Assembly: GCA_016933055.1 (NCBI GenBank)
Contig: JAFGBS010000009.1
Coordinates: 447,590 to 511,589 of the forward strand
Direction: 5' to 3'
DNA: 64,000 nt
Source: Promethearchaeota archaeon
GTDB taxonomy: Archaea > Asgardarchaeota > Lokiarchaeia > Sigyniarchaeales > Promethearchaeaceae
Part shown: piece after piece, positions 27,292 to 36,846 of the stretch
Layout: the number at the start of each line of letters is the position of its first letter
How positions within the stretch are numbered: the stretch's first letter is position 1
Notes under the pieces: model-generated
Seen by the model: the letters and a program-made list of their open reading frames with translations, nothing else
Told to the model about the DNA's origin: nothing
The model's database searches: none
Made by a program: the position numbers and the translations under genes

Positions 27292-29003
27292 ACAGACCTA
27301 CTCTTTCTCCTTTTATCTTTTTTGATATATCGTCCTCTTAAATCAACCTCTTCCATCAGATCAATAATAGAATTACCTTCTATCCCATATTCTTCCTTAT
27401 ATCCGGAAAGAAAATAAGGAATTATTTCTTCATAATATTCTCCATGAGTACTGGTTACCACTCTTTTGAATAAGTGTAAATCCACTGCTTTATCTTCATC
27501 AGAGGTCGACATAAAGGATAAACCAAAATCTATGAAAAATAGCGTATTCTGCGGAGTCCAAATCATATTGGAAGTAGTAAGATCTCCATGGACTTGGTCG
27601 TTCTTATGTAATTTTGCAACTAATTTTCCGATATGTACAAAAATTTTATGCAATTCGTCTTGCTTTAAATATGGGATCTGATCCTTTAATCGGTCTCCCT
27701 CAATAAAAGACATGGTGATTGCTGCATTTATTAGATCGATGTCCAGAATTATGGGAACTGGAACGCAAAATTGTTTAGCACGTATTATACTGCGTGATTC
27801 CGCGATCGTTCGTTGATTTCGTAGCGAAAAATCTAGCTGTTTGATACGATACGCTTTATTCACTCGATGTTTTATCAATATATTGTCTTTATCCCATCTG
27901 GATTTGATTAATTCCGCTTCGGCTCCTTTTCTGTATACGTTAGTACGTTTTTTATCCGCAAGAGGCAAATTTCTTAAGGACACCCCTGGAAAATGAGCAT
28001 CTGGGGCTCTCCAAGGGATATTTGCATGGTCCATTCGATATTTTGGTTGTATAATTGTATCTTCAACTTTCATTTCCCCGCTGTTGAGATAGTAAAGTAC
28101 ACCCGTCCATGCTATCATAGCCCCATTGTCTCCAGCTAATCGTAATGGAACTGCATGATAGAGTGCGTCATGCTCCTTGGCGATATATTCAATCATTTCT
28201 TGAAGTCTTTTATTAGCCGCAACACCTCCCGTAAGTAATACTTCTCTCTTTTCTGTATGCGCTAAAGCGCGTTCTGTAACTTCAGTTAACATAGAAAAAG
28301 CTGTTTCTTGAAGAGAGAACGCAATATCTTCTTTAGTATAAGAATTACCGAATTCTGGAGACTTAATTAGTTTTCTACATGCTGTATAGATTCCGGAAAA
28401 GGAAAGATCCATTCCTTTTACGATGTAGGGTAACTCAATATAATTTGAGGATTTCAAAGCAAGTTTCTCAATTTTTGGACCACCTGGATGAGCGAGATCT
28501 AGCTCTCTTGCGACCATGTCGATCATATTTCCTACTGCGATGTCCAAAGTCTCACCAAAAATTTGATAATGACCCGTTTCAAAAGCGCTAATAATTGTGT
28601 TTCCCCCGGAAACATATAAGGTGAGAGGATCATAGGACTTACAGAATTTTCTACCAATTTCAATATGTCCAATACAATGATTTACTCCCACGAGAGGAAT
28701 TTTTAATTTTTGAGCGAGAGTTCGAGCCACAGCTGCACCAATTCGTAAACATGGTCCTAATCCGGGACTCTGGCTGAAAGATATGAGATCTATTTGATTT
28801 AATGAAAGTGTTGCTATATCTAATGCAGAATTAATCACAGTCAAAAATACGTTATTATGGTGTTCCACGACCTTGCGAGGATGTAAACCCCCCTGTTTGG
28901 GAACATACGTATCATTCACCACAGCAAGTACATCTCCTTCAAAATCAACAATACCTACTGAAAAAGTATGAGCTGTGCTTTCTATTCCGAGACAATAACG
29001 CAT
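27288..29003 (-). CDS. Kae1-Bud32 fusion, KEOPS tRNA t6A synthesis enzyme
   Basis: In this 571-residue protein, residues 1 to about 325 are Kae1: CLGIESTAHTFSVGI at the start, metal-binding NHCIGH near 108, YVSGGNT and the ATP-binding GGVAANKRL. Residues about 345-571 are the Bud32 kinase: YRKGAEAELIKSRW glycine/lysine region, catalytic VHGDLTTSNMIW near 468 and metal-binding FIDFGLSF. Together they transfer threonylcarbamoyl to A37 of ANN-decoding tRNAs, with Bud32 as switch ATPase in KEOPS. The fused form is known in several archaea. It follows S24e and S27ae on the same strand, a conserved archaeal arrangement. Confidence 0.96.
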   Translation of the reverse strand: MRYCLGIESTAHTFSVGIVDFEGDVLAVVNDTYVPKQGGLHPRKVVEHHNNVFLTVINSALDIATLSLNQIDLISFSQSPGLGPCLRIGAAVARTLAQKLKIPLVGVNHCIGHIEIGRKFCKSYDPLTLYVSGGNTIISAFETGHYQIFGETLDIAVGNMIDMVARELDLAHPGGPKIEKLALKSSNYIELPYIVKGMDLSFSGIYTACRKLIKSPEFGNSYTKEDIAFSLQETAFSMLTEVTERALAHTEKREVLLTGGVAANKRLQEMIEYIAKEHDALYHAVPLRLAGDNGAMIAWTGVLYYLNSGEMKVEDTIIQPKYRMDHANIPWRAPDAHFPGVSLRNLPLADKKRTNVYRKGAEAELIKSRWDKDNILIKHRVNKAYRIKQLDFSLRNQRTIAESRSIIRAKQFCVPVPIILDIDLINAAITMSFIEGDRLKDQIPYLKQDELHKIFVHIGKLVAKLHKNDQVHGDLTTSNMIWTPQNTLFFIDFGLSFMSTSDEDKAVDLHLFKRVVTSTHGEYYEEIIPYFLSGYKEEYGIEGNSIIDLMEEVDLRGRYIKKDKRRKSRSV

Positions 29004-29124
29004 TTTCGAACTTTCCTATAGTATTATGAACAAAAGTAATGTACATTATTTGTTATTTTCGCAAATACAATAAAATGCCAGAAAATAATCGATAAAGAGA
29101 GAAAGATGAAAAAATATCAGATAA

Positions 29125-29400
29125 TTATCGTTGGATTCTTCTTCTGCGAGTGGTTCTTTTGACTCCACCAACTGTTTTGGTGCTTTTCTTATCTGTTGGA
29201 GTATCAAACTTTGTATATCCACATTTTCCACAACTCATTCGATTATAATGTCGTGCTAAAAACACACCCGCACCGCACCGCGGACATTCACGATTAGGAC
29301 GTATCACCTTACCGTCTTTTACTTCCCATAATTTAGTTTTGTTTGTACGATGTACTCTCTTGCCTTTTTCTTTTCGTTTTACTACCTTTTTCTTTGCCAT
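29125..29400 (-). CDS. rps27ae: 30S ribosomal protein S27ae (eS31)
   Basis: A 91-residue protein with a four-cysteine zinc ribbon ([14 protein letters not shown], then [10 protein letters not shown]), which is diagnostic of eS31. The domain is flanked by a basic N-terminal arm of about 35 residues and an unusually basic C-terminal tail ending [10 protein letters not shown]. Many archaeal versions are shorter, about 50-65 residues. The ubiquitin found fused upstream in eukaryotes is absent. It lies 11 bp after S24e and is followed by kae1-bud32. Confidence 0.93.
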   Translation of the reverse strand: MAKKKVVKRKEKGKRVHRTNKTKLWEVKDGKVIRPNRECPRCGAGVFLARHYNRMSCGKCGYTKFDTPTDKKSTKTVGGVKRTTRRRRIQR

Positions 29401-29411
29401 ATGTCAACACC

Positions 29412-29750
29412 CTATTGCTTTTTCCGTTTAGCATCACGGATTTTTTTCCTTTCATCCTCTCGTTGGTCTTTTGGCATATTCCTAATGATGATATATTTTG
29501 GTTCAAATTTTATAGCCGTTTCATATTCTTCGTATATGTTTGCTTGGCATTCTACGTATCTATTCCCATAGCTTGTATGAATATTTTTAATGAACACTAA
29601 ATTCTCATCAGCTGTCTCTAAGGCTGCGATTTTCTTTTTTAATTCTAGACGATTAGGTGTTCCTCCAGAATGATCTACCTTGAAATTCACTTCCCGCCTA
29701 TTGATCAAAGGATTGTGTTTTGATTCGATAATATTAATCTTGAAACTCAT
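29412..29750 (-). CDS. rps24e: 30S ribosomal protein S24e (eS24)
   Basis: A 112-residue protein with the S24e pattern: NPLINRREVNFKVDH near the start, PNRLELKKKIA and the strand VFIKNIHTSYGNRY, ending in a lysine-rich tail. First gene of the S24e-S27ae-Kae1/Bud32 run. The upstream region (29751-29912) is the divergent promoter shared with the HMG-CoA-synthase-like gene and contains an AT-rich block (AAATTTTTTTAATTT on the minus strand). Confidence 0.94.
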   Translation of the reverse strand: MSFKINIIESKHNPLINRREVNFKVDHSGGTPNRLELKKKIAALETADENLVFIKNIHTSYGNRYVECQANIYEEYETAIKFEPKYIIIRNMPKDQREDERKKIRDAKRKKQ

Positions 29751-29912
29751 GTTGCTTGAACTCTTTCGTTCAGTCGATTGTTAGGTGAACGAATCCAAAT
29801 TAAAAAAATTTTCTATAGACATAGTTTATGTGAGTTCACTTTAATTCTATCAAATGCATCTGATCACTTTTATTAATCTATAAAAAGAAGTTGTAAACCA
29901 CCAAGGAAAGAG

Positions 29913-31379
29913 ATGAAAAAAATGGACAGTATAGGAATAGTTCGTTATGGTGCCTACATGCCTAAATATCTGCTGGATCGTAAAAAGATAGCAGAGGCTT
30001 GGGATTTTCCTTCTATCCCTGGAGGCATTTCAGTCTCAAATAGTGATGAGGACACTATAACAATGGCAGTAGAGGCAGGTTTGGATTGTTTAGGAGAACT
30101 GAACCCTAGTGGTGTGGACGGATTATATTTTGCTACAACCACTCCCCCGTATACAGAAAAACAAAATGCCACCGTAATTGCCAACGCACTGGATTTGCGT
30201 AATGATATTATCACTATGGATATTACAGATTCTACTAGAGGATCAAGTATAGCTGTAGCACGAGCCTATGAAACAATCCAATCTGGAAATGCTAATTTAA
30301 TCCTAGTTATAGCAGCAGATACACAAAAACCCATGCCAGAATCAATGTTTGAATATCAATATGGAGATGGAGCCGCTGCCCTATTAATAGGCAATAAGGA
30401 TGTAGTATTGTCTATTTTAGGATATGCATCAACAGCAGATAACGTAATTGGTCCATGGAAGCGCGCTACTGATGAGTACATACGGCAGTTTGAGGGAAAA
30501 CATGAGGGATTGTATGGATATAGTCGAAATATGTTAGCAGCCTTTAAAGCATTATTTAAGAAATTAGAAATAGATCCGAGTACAGTTCGTAAAGCAGCGT
30601 TATATGCAACCGATCCCCGTATGGCGTCATCAATTGGAAAAAAAATCGGGTTTAAATCCAAAGCAATTGAAGGAGTTCCCTTTTTGGAATTTGGGAATAC
30701 CGGTAATGCATTTGCTTTGATGACATTCATGTTAGCCATTAAACGAGCCAGAACGGATGATTTAATAGCTTTTGGGAATTATGGGGATGGGGCAGATGCT
30801 ATTTTATTTAAAGTATTAGATAAGACCGCTTTATTAGAATTAAGGAAATTCTCCCATGGAATCGTAGGTTATAAGAACACGATGATACCTCTCAAGAGTT
30901 ATCCGGCATATATTGCTAAAAAGAAACTGCTCACTACGGACAGATACACACGTAAAGCTTCCCCAGTCCGATCATGGCGAGATGAAAAGTTTCTTTACCG
31001 ATTATATGGTATGAAGTGTAAAAATTGTGGGATCGTTCAATATCCCATCCAAAGAGCTTGTTTTGAATGTGGAGCAAAGGACAATAATGAGGAAATTAAA
31101 ATGCAGCGAACAGGTAAGATTTTTACTTATACACTAGACCATCTTGTTGGAGGGGTGTATTATGATACTCCCACACCCAGATGCGTAATTGATCTAGATG
31201 GTGGGGGGCGTATTTTGTGTGATATGACAGATGTAGAAAATCCGGAGGAAGTAGTGCATATCGGAATGGATGTAGAATTATGCTTTCGATTTATGCATCC
31301 AGGAGCTAATTTTAATAATTATTATTGGAAATGCAAGCCAATTCGATTTCCAAACATTACAGAGGAGGATGAAGAATAA
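29913..31379 (+). CDS. HMG-CoA-synthase-like thiolase-fold protein fused to DUF35 zinc-ribbon/OB domain
   Basis: Residues 1 to about 330 of this 488-residue protein have the thiolase fold of the HMG-CoA synthase family: GIVRYGAYMPKY, SNSDEDTITMAVEA, YGDGAAALLIG and FGNYGDGADA. The catalytic-cysteine position reads DITDSTRGSS, placing serine (residue 107) where archaeal HMG-CoA synthase has cysteine; I recall this in a subgroup of related proteins. Residues about 365-480 are a DUF35 domain with CKNCGIVQ and CFECGAKD followed by an OB fold. Archaeal mevalonate synthesis uses a thiolase/HMG-CoA synthase/DUF35 complex, and a thiolase follows directly. The missing cysteine argues for a different or scaffold role. 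Start ATG follows AAGGAAAGAG. Confidence 0.82.
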   Translation: MKKMDSIGIVRYGAYMPKYLLDRKKIAEAWDFPSIPGGISVSNSDEDTITMAVEAGLDCLGELNPSGVDGLYFATTTPPYTEKQNATVIANALDLRNDIITMDITDSTRGSSIAVARAYETIQSGNANLILVIAADTQKPMPESMFEYQYGDGAAALLIGNKDVVLSILGYASTADNVIGPWKRATDEYIRQFEGKHEGLYGYSRNMLAAFKALFKKLEIDPSTVRKAALYATDPRMASSIGKKIGFKSKAIEGVPFLEFGNTGNAFALMTFMLAIKRARTDDLIAFGNYGDGADAILFKVLDKTALLELRKFSHGIVGYKNTMIPLKSYPAYIAKKKLLTTDRYTRKASPVRSWRDEKFLYRLYGMKCKNCGIVQYPIQRACFECGAKDNNEEIKMQRTGKIFTYTLDHLVGGVYYDTPTPRCVIDLDGGGRILCDMTDVENPEEVVHIGMDVELCFRFMHPGANFNNYYWKCKPIRFPNITEEDEE

Positions 31380-31380
31380 A

Positions 31381-32562
31381 ATGCCGAGACAAGGAATAAG
31401 AGATCGTGTAGCTATCATAGGGGTGGGATATCTTAAATTTGGAGAAAGCTGGGAAAAGAATGCTGAAGATCTCTTAATAGAAGCGGTATATAATGCGTAT
31501 AATGATGCGGGTATAAAGGAACCACAAGAAGAAATTGATGCGGGATGGGTGGGAATCCAGTATTATTTTACGGGACTTTCTGGTTCAACGTTAGCTGACT
31601 ATATCAAACTTTATGGAAAACCCATGACTCGGGTGGAAAATTTCTGTGCCTCGGGTATGGATGCATTTCGTAATGCTGCTAATTCAGTAGCTGCGGGAAC
31701 TGCGGATATTGCATTAGCATGCGGAGTTGAAAAACTTATGGATGAGGGAGGATCGGGTCTACCTGGATTTCGGGAATTTGGACATCCTGTATTGCCGTTA
31801 CCCTCTGCACCAGCCATGTTCTCAATGGCAGCAACGCGTTCATTTCATAAATGGGGATGGACAAAAGAGGATATCGGACGAGTAGCTGTAAAAAATCATG
31901 CCAATGGTGTACATCATCCTATGGCTCACTTCCGAAAAGCAGTGGATTTAGAAACCGTTCTAAGTGCTCCTATGATATCTGATCCCCTCGGTCGGTTTGA
32001 TTGTTGTGCAATGAGTGATGGAGCAGCAGCTCTGATCTTAACCACTCCCGAGATTGCAGAAAGTTATGCTCATGCGGGTGATTATGTACTAGTTAAAGCA
32101 AATGCAATTGCGGTGGAGACGATGACACCGTGGTATAAACCCTCTTATACATTTACTGAATTTAATTCCACAGTGAAAGCAGCAGAACTTGCATATAAAG
32201 AAGCAAAAATTACAAATCCTAAGAAGGAGATCTCTTTTGCAGAAGTACATGACTGCTTTACTATAACTGAATTAATTGATTGTCAAGATTTACAATTCAG
32301 TGATCCGGGTAAAGCTGCTGAAGATCTCAAAAATGAAAGATTCAATGCGGACGGAGAGCAACCAGTGAATATAAGTGGAGGACTTAAATGCTTTGGTCAT
32401 CCAATAGGCGCAACGGGATGCAGAATGCTCGTGGAAATCACTAAACAACTTCAAGGACGAGCCGATGGATTGCAGGTAAAAGATCCCGAATTGGGTTTGG
32501 CTCATAACCTGGGGGGCGCTTTCACCGTAGCAGCTGTGACAATTCTTGGCAAGAAAGAATGA
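31381..32562 (+). CDS. thiolase (SCP2/acetoacetyl-CoA thiolase type)
   Basis: The 393-residue enzyme has the nucleophile cysteine in ENFCASGMDAF near residue 89, the HDCFT histidine near 289 and the C-terminal GHPIGATG with its catalytic histidine near 340. This pattern matches archaeal SCP2-type acetyl-CoA acetyltransferases that condense two acetyl-CoA units or cleave 3-ketoacyl-CoA. GAGGAGG lies 12 bases before the ATG at 31381. An ATG at 31369 directly abuts that sequence, which is too close for use. It overlaps or follows the HMG-CoA-synthase-like/DUF35 gene by a few bases, so the two are translated together. Confidence 0.9.
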   Translation: MPRQGIRDRVAIIGVGYLKFGESWEKNAEDLLIEAVYNAYNDAGIKEPQEEIDAGWVGIQYYFTGLSGSTLADYIKLYGKPMTRVENFCASGMDAFRNAANSVAAGTADIALACGVEKLMDEGGSGLPGFREFGHPVLPLPSAPAMFSMAATRSFHKWGWTKEDIGRVAVKNHANGVHHPMAHFRKAVDLETVLSAPMISDPLGRFDCCAMSDGAAALILTTPEIAESYAHAGDYVLVKANAIAVETMTPWYKPSYTFTEFNSTVKAAELAYKEAKITNPKKEISFAEVHDCFTITELIDCQDLQFSDPGKAAEDLKNERFNADGEQPVNISGGLKCFGHPIGATGCRMLVEITKQLQGRADGLQVKDPELGLAHNLGGAFTVAAVTILGKKE

Positions 32563-32862
32563 TCACCCTACGTTATTAAGTTAAAATCCTCATCTTTTTT
32601 TTTTCACATTTAATTAACATCCAATTTGGAATCGAGAGTATATCTTTCATTTAATGCTAAATAACGTAATGTTAAAATTTTCAGCGTAAATAGAAGTAGT
32701 ATATGAAATATTCTAACCACAACCACCAAAAAAGTGCGGATAGTGACGAAATTGTGGTAGATTTACAACTCGCAAGCGATTCGAACACAATAAGGGGATT
32801 GAAAAATCTTGAATTCTTTATACGTAAACCATTTTGCGGTAGTGGAAGAGCTTGCTAAATAA
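32563..32862. other. 300-bp intergenic stretch after the thiolase gene
   Basis: Apart from the doubtful short reading frame at 32703-32858, this stretch holds a T-rich run just after the thiolase gene (32595-32606) that may help end its transcript. I see no repeat, tRNA or clear promoter. Confidence 0.4.
32703..32858 (+). CDS. possible small protein of 51 residues
   Basis: An ATG-started frame encodes a polar peptide beginning MKYSNHNHQKSADSDEIVV and ending FCGSGRAC, stopping 4 bases before the end of the convergent CoA-transferase gene. No clear Shine-Dalgarno and no recognised family. It might be a real small gene or chance. Confidence 0.25.
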   Translation: MKYSNHNHQKSADSDEIVVDLQLASDSNTIRGLKNLEFFIRKPFCGSGRAC

Positions 32863-34062
32863 CTAGCGAAATATACCCCTTTTTTTCATTTCATTTATTT
32901 CATCGTTGGAATATCCAATTGAAATAAGTAGTTCGTGAGTATTTTCTCCGACTTTTGGTGCGTTTCTATTAATTTGAAGGGAACTGGATCTAAATTTGAT
33001 GGGACTTCCAATCGATTTTATTTTTCCTGCTTTAGGATGGATTTCTTCTTTTATCATTTTCCGATCAATATAATGAGGTTCTTTTAGCGCTTCCCCAAAG
33101 GATTGGATAGGAGTAACACATGCTTCAAATTTTTCAAAAATCTTAATCCACTCTTTTTTGGTTTTGGATAGAAATTTCTTCCTGAATTTTTCATAAATTT
33201 CCTTTCTCTCCTCCCCACGTGCATACTGCTTCGGGATATATTGGGGTAATTCCAAAGCATTGCATAGATTTGTGTAAAATTTCATCTCGATCGCTCCTAC
33301 TGCCATGAATTTACCATCTTTTGTTCGATATATGGAATAGTAAGGGTGATTTCCTCCATGAAGAATATTCTCCTCTTGCGAGGTATTTGTGAATTCGAAA
33401 GCAGCAACCATTGGATTCATGGATAAAACACAGTCTGCCATGGAAATGTCCACATGATCCCCTTTCTTATCTGGGGCTCCCTCCCGTTTTTTTAATGCAG
33501 CAAGAATACCAATCACCGCATATAAGGCCCCTCCTATATCTGCTACTTGCACACACGGAATAACGGGTTGGGGATCCTCATGATCACGATGGATATTTAA
33601 TCCTAGCAATCCACTTAAACTTAAATAATTAATATCATGTCCTGCTTCTTTGCTTTTGGGACTCGTTTGTCCGTATCCCGTAATTGAGCAATAAACGATC
33701 GAAGGATTGATTTGTGACAGAGAATCATAATCAATTCCCAATTTCTTTGTTACACCGGGTCGAAAACCTTCCACTATGATATCAGCTTTTTTTACAAATT
33801 TTTGCACAACATCTAGAGCACCTTTGCTTGCTTTTTTTAAGTTAAGGCTAATAGATTTTGAATTACGATTCAAAATTGCATTAAAAGCACTAATAGAGGT
33901 ACCCTCATAGAAAGGAGGGGGATTACCCCAAAGAAAATTCGGATCTTCAATGCGGATGACTTCTGCTCCCAAATCTGCAAGGATCATACTGCAATAGGGT
34001 CCTGGGAGCATGCGTGAAAAATCAAGAACACGGATACCTTTGAGCGGGAGTGACTTACTCAT
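32863..34062 (-). CDS. CaiB/BaiF family (family III) CoA-transferase
   Basis: The 399-residue protein opens with LKGIRVLDFSRMLPGPYCSMILADLGAEVIRIE, the signature of family III CoA-transferases. The segment GHDINYLSLSGLLG near residue 141 holds the aspartate that forms the acyl-anhydride intermediate. Family members move CoA between carboxylic acids or epimerise 2-methylacyl-CoA (alpha-methylacyl-CoA racemase). It is 62 bp downstream of an acyl-CoA ligase gene on the same strand, so the pair likely activates and processes the same acids. The substrate is unknown. Confidence 0.9.
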   Translation of the reverse strand: MSKSLPLKGIRVLDFSRMLPGPYCSMILADLGAEVIRIEDPNFLWGNPPPFYEGTSISAFNAILNRNSKSISLNLKKASKGALDVVQKFVKKADIIVEGFRPGVTKKLGIDYDSLSQINPSIVYCSITGYGQTSPKSKEAGHDINYLSLSGLLGLNIHRDHEDPQPVIPCVQVADIGGALYAVIGILAALKKREGAPDKKGDHVDISMADCVLSMNPMVAAFEFTNTSQEENILHGGNHPYYSIYRTKDGKFMAVGAIEMKFYTNLCNALELPQYIPKQYARGEERKEIYEKFRKKFLSKTKKEWIKIFEKFEACVTPIQSFGEALKEPHYIDRKMIKEEIHPKAGKIKSIGSPIKFRSSSLQINRNAPKVGENTHELLISIGYSNDEINEMKKRGIFR

Positions 34063-34124
34063 ACTTAGTGTTGAGGTTAGATGGTTAAAAAAAATTAGGA
34101 AAAAAACTTTGGAAAAAATTGAAT

Positions 34125-35942
34125 TTAACTCTGTTGATCCTCATCTCGTAAAACTCGTCTCAGAACTTTACCCACTAAAGTCTTTGGAAGTTCTTTTACT
34201 ATAGTAATCTCTCTTGGATACTTATACCAGCTGAGATTCTCTTTACACCATTCTATTATATCTTCTTCCGTAATTTTTCCGACATATTCCGGTTTTAATG
34301 ATACAGCAGCTTTTATAGTCTCTCCTATTTCGGGATCATCGGATTTTGCTCCATAAACCCCAACTTCGAGTATAGGTTCAAATTGGTATAAGAGATCTTC
34401 AACCTCTCGTGGAAATACGCTGTGCCCTTTGTATTTTATCATATCTCGTTTTCTATCTTTAATTCTGAGATACCCCTCACCATCAATAAATCCAATATCA
34501 CTTGTATAATACCAAATAATTCCGTCTTCGTCGGTTCTCAAAGCATATTTCGTTTCTTTCTCCTTGTTAAGATACCCTTTCATTATTTGAGGTCCGCTTC
34601 CGCAAATTTCACCTACATATTTCTCTTGTTCTTCGGGTTCTAAAACTTCAAATTCTTCCTCTGTTCCCATAAATTGCGGAAGGATAGTATCACCAACATC
34701 TGCATCCACAATCTTTAAGTAGGTGTCTGCAACGGGGAAGCCCACAGCGTTCTTCCTAGATCGATGGAATGGCGAGGCTGTTAACATTGGAGCAGCTTCC
34801 GACATACCATATCCTTCTATTATCAATGCACCTGTCAATTCCTCAAAGTTCTTTTTAACTTCATAAGGTAGAGGGGCGGCGGCCGATAAACACGCAACAA
34901 AATTTTCCATTTTTCCTTTATATTTCACAGATTTGGGGTCTTGATTTATTTTCTGCCACAAAGTTGGAACTCCGGGAGCAAAAGTAGCTCCTTGTTCGGA
35001 GATTACTTTCAACATACCAGAAATTGGATCTGGTGGAGTTGGGAATAAAATAAGTTTGTAACCTAACCATATACCAATACTCATCGCGATTGTTAGAGCA
35101 AACGAATGACTTAATGGAAGTACTACGATCATACCACCTTTACCACGTTGTTTCTCAACCTCTGGTAATTGGGTGGCAATCCATGAATGTCCTTGCTGAC
35201 AATTTGCAACGAGATTTAAATGTGTTAATTGAACCCCTTTTGGAGTGCCAGTAGTTCCTCCCGTATATATTAGGCATACTATATCATTTTCGGGATCTAC
35301 AGTTCGTTTAGGCAATGCTATAGGGGTCCCTACTGTAAAAATGTCTTGGAACTTTCTATAACGTAATCCATTGATTTTCCCTTCTGGCCATTCTTTCATA
35401 CGTGGGATTTTTCCCAGCATGTTTCCAAGGACTCTCTTGAAAGGAGACACATAATTTCCAATCCCACAGAGAACAATGGTCTCCAAAGTCTCAAATTTCG
35501 AGAGATCTTTACCATGTAAGTTTTCTTCGTAAAGATAGTCTAAAATAATGAGCATCTTCGCTCTCGAATCATTTGCTTGATAGACAATTTCTGCATAACG
35601 ATTGAGAGGAATAATGGGATTTGCAATGCCACCAGCTCTTAGGATACCATAGAATGCAATTACATACTGTGGTAGATTCGGAGTATCAATACATACTACA
35701 TCATTTTCTTTTATTCCCAGGTAACGTAAACCGGTTGCAAATTTATCCACTTGCTCATCCAGTTCTGCATATGTCATCTCCCAACCACTAAAATGTAGGG
35801 CAGGTGAGTTAGGAAATTCTTTAGCAATGCGTCGTAATGATTCATCTAACGGAATCTCTTCATAATCCAAATTTCGTGGAGTTTCTTCTGGCCAGAATTT
35901 CAACCATGGTTGTTCTACTTTCGGTATTTTTATCCATTTCAT
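34125..35942 (-). CDS. acyl-CoA synthetase (AMP-forming)
   Basis: The 605-residue enzyme carries the AMP-binding signature YTGGTTGTPKG near residue 223, a second motif EGYGMSEAAP, and YYTSDIGFIDGEGYLRIKDRKRDMIKYKG, which covers the hinge and adenylate-binding region. The catalytic lysine is in the C-terminal PKTLVGKVLRR. It ligates CoA to a carboxylic acid, probably a medium or long-chain fatty acid. I choose ATG at 35942 because GGTGATAATT precedes it. A TTG four codons upstream is also open. Followed by the CoA-transferase gene. Confidence 0.92.
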   Translation of the reverse strand: MKWIKIPKVEQPWLKFWPEETPRNLDYEEIPLDESLRRIAKEFPNSPALHFSGWEMTYAELDEQVDKFATGLRYLGIKENDVVCIDTPNLPQYVIAFYGILRAGGIANPIIPLNRYAEIVYQANDSRAKMLIILDYLYEENLHGKDLSKFETLETIVLCGIGNYVSPFKRVLGNMLGKIPRMKEWPEGKINGLRYRKFQDIFTVGTPIALPKRTVDPENDIVCLIYTGGTTGTPKGVQLTHLNLVANCQQGHSWIATQLPEVEKQRGKGGMIVVLPLSHSFALTIAMSIGIWLGYKLILFPTPPDPISGMLKVISEQGATFAPGVPTLWQKINQDPKSVKYKGKMENFVACLSAAAPLPYEVKKNFEELTGALIIEGYGMSEAAPMLTASPFHRSRKNAVGFPVADTYLKIVDADVGDTILPQFMGTEEEFEVLEPEEQEKYVGEICGSGPQIMKGYLNKEKETKYALRTDEDGIIWYYTSDIGFIDGEGYLRIKDRKRDMIKYKGHSVFPREVEDLLYQFEPILEVGVYGAKSDDPEIGETIKAAVSLKPEYVGKITEEDIIEWCKENLSWYKYPREITIVKELPKTLVGKVLRRVLRDEDQQS

Positions 35943-36025
35943 AATTATCACCAAAATCTAATGATAGTCTATTCTTTGGTTAATGGACTAAATAAATGTA
36001 TATAACTCATCAATAAAATACGAAG

Positions 36026-36601
36026 TTACTTTATCTTTTCACATTGGCTTAAGATATTAAGAACTAGTTTTCTGACGGATTCTTTTACCTGAATTACTAC
36101 AAGACCGGCGGAAATTGGAGGATCTAAATCGGTTATCGGGGGTTGCCCATAGATCACCAATACATTTTCTTGGGAAAACATGATTACGGGTAATACTAAT
36201 AAATCTTCTTCCCCCTCTACATAGAGTATTACTCTTTTCTTCAATGATGTACAGTGTTGTATTGCTTGAATAGAGGATTTTTTTAAGATACCCGCGGGAT
36301 TTACGATTGATACGGGATAATAATCTGAAATGTCTATATCTATTTCAAATTTGCCTCGGTTCGTTTTTTTATCGATGATACACATTTTTAGATGATTTGA
36401 CAACTGGGAATCTGATAAAAAAGCGTTAGATACCACGTCTCCAACACAGATTATTTCTGGATTAATAATTGAATTTGATCGCAACCAATCTTTCACTTTA
36501 GGAATATTTTGAGAAATAGAACCAGGAAATAAGATGCCAATGGGGCTGGCGAGTTGTTTTCGAACAGAACTTGGTATTTTATAGGAGGTGTTTGGGTTCA
36601 T
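36026..36601 (-). CDS. DUF359 GTP-dependent dephospho-CoA kinase
   Basis: A 191-residue protein with the DUF359 pattern: PIGILFPG near residue 22, VGDVVSNAFL, the GKFEIDI region, VEGEEDLLVLPVI near 128 and VIYGQPP. This archaeal family phosphorylates dephospho-CoA with GTP in the last step of CoA synthesis. It is the third gene of the rpo7-spt4-DUF359 run, a conserved archaeal cluster. In many archaea S24e and S27ae follow directly; here the acyl-CoA ligase and CoA-transferase genes follow instead. Confidence 0.88.
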   Translation of the reverse strand: MNPNTSYKIPSSVRKQLASPIGILFPGSISQNIPKVKDWLRSNSIINPEIICVGDVVSNAFLSDSQLSNHLKMCIIDKKTNRGKFEIDIDISDYYPVSIVNPAGILKKSSIQAIQHCTSLKKRVILYVEGEEDLLVLPVIMFSQENVLVIYGQPPITDLDPPISAGLVVIQVKESVRKLVLNILSQCEKIK

Positions 36602-36645
36602 ATAAACACCGGGATATTTATTTTTTAATTGCTAAGTATGACGAA

Positions 36646-36840
36646 TCATCTGACTCGAAGAGCGTACTTTCCCGCAACGGTGATATTCATTTTCTTCGCG
36701 AGTTCTGAATTCTCTGGATCTAAAATGATACATATTCCATCAAATTTATCACTGAGAGTATGAGTTTTACATTGGGGACAAATATTCTTTCGCGTTATTA
36801 AATGACAGTTTCTGCACGCGCGTTCTTTATCTCGAGCCAT
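36646..36840 (-). CDS. spt4: transcription elongation factor Spt4 (RpoE2)
   Basis: A 64-residue protein with a four-cysteine zinc ribbon (CRNCHLI and CPQCKTHTL) and the short C-terminal strand GKYALRVR, as in archaeal Spt4. It pairs with Spt5 to keep RNA polymerase processive. It starts 6 bp after the rpo7 stop, so the two are almost certainly co-translated. Confidence 0.93.
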   Translation of the reverse strand: MARDKERACRNCHLITRKNICPQCKTHTLSDKFDGICIILDPENSELAKKMNITVAGKYALRVR

Positions 36841-36846
36841 TCTGTC

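Noticed and set aside
29046-29231. Open frame overlapping the end of S27ae
   Set aside because: It is out of frame with a strongly conserved ribosomal protein gene on the same strand and has no protein-like features.
31369-31380. ATG at 31369 as thiolase start
   Set aside because: It directly abuts GAGGAGG with no spacing; the ATG at 31381 is better placed.
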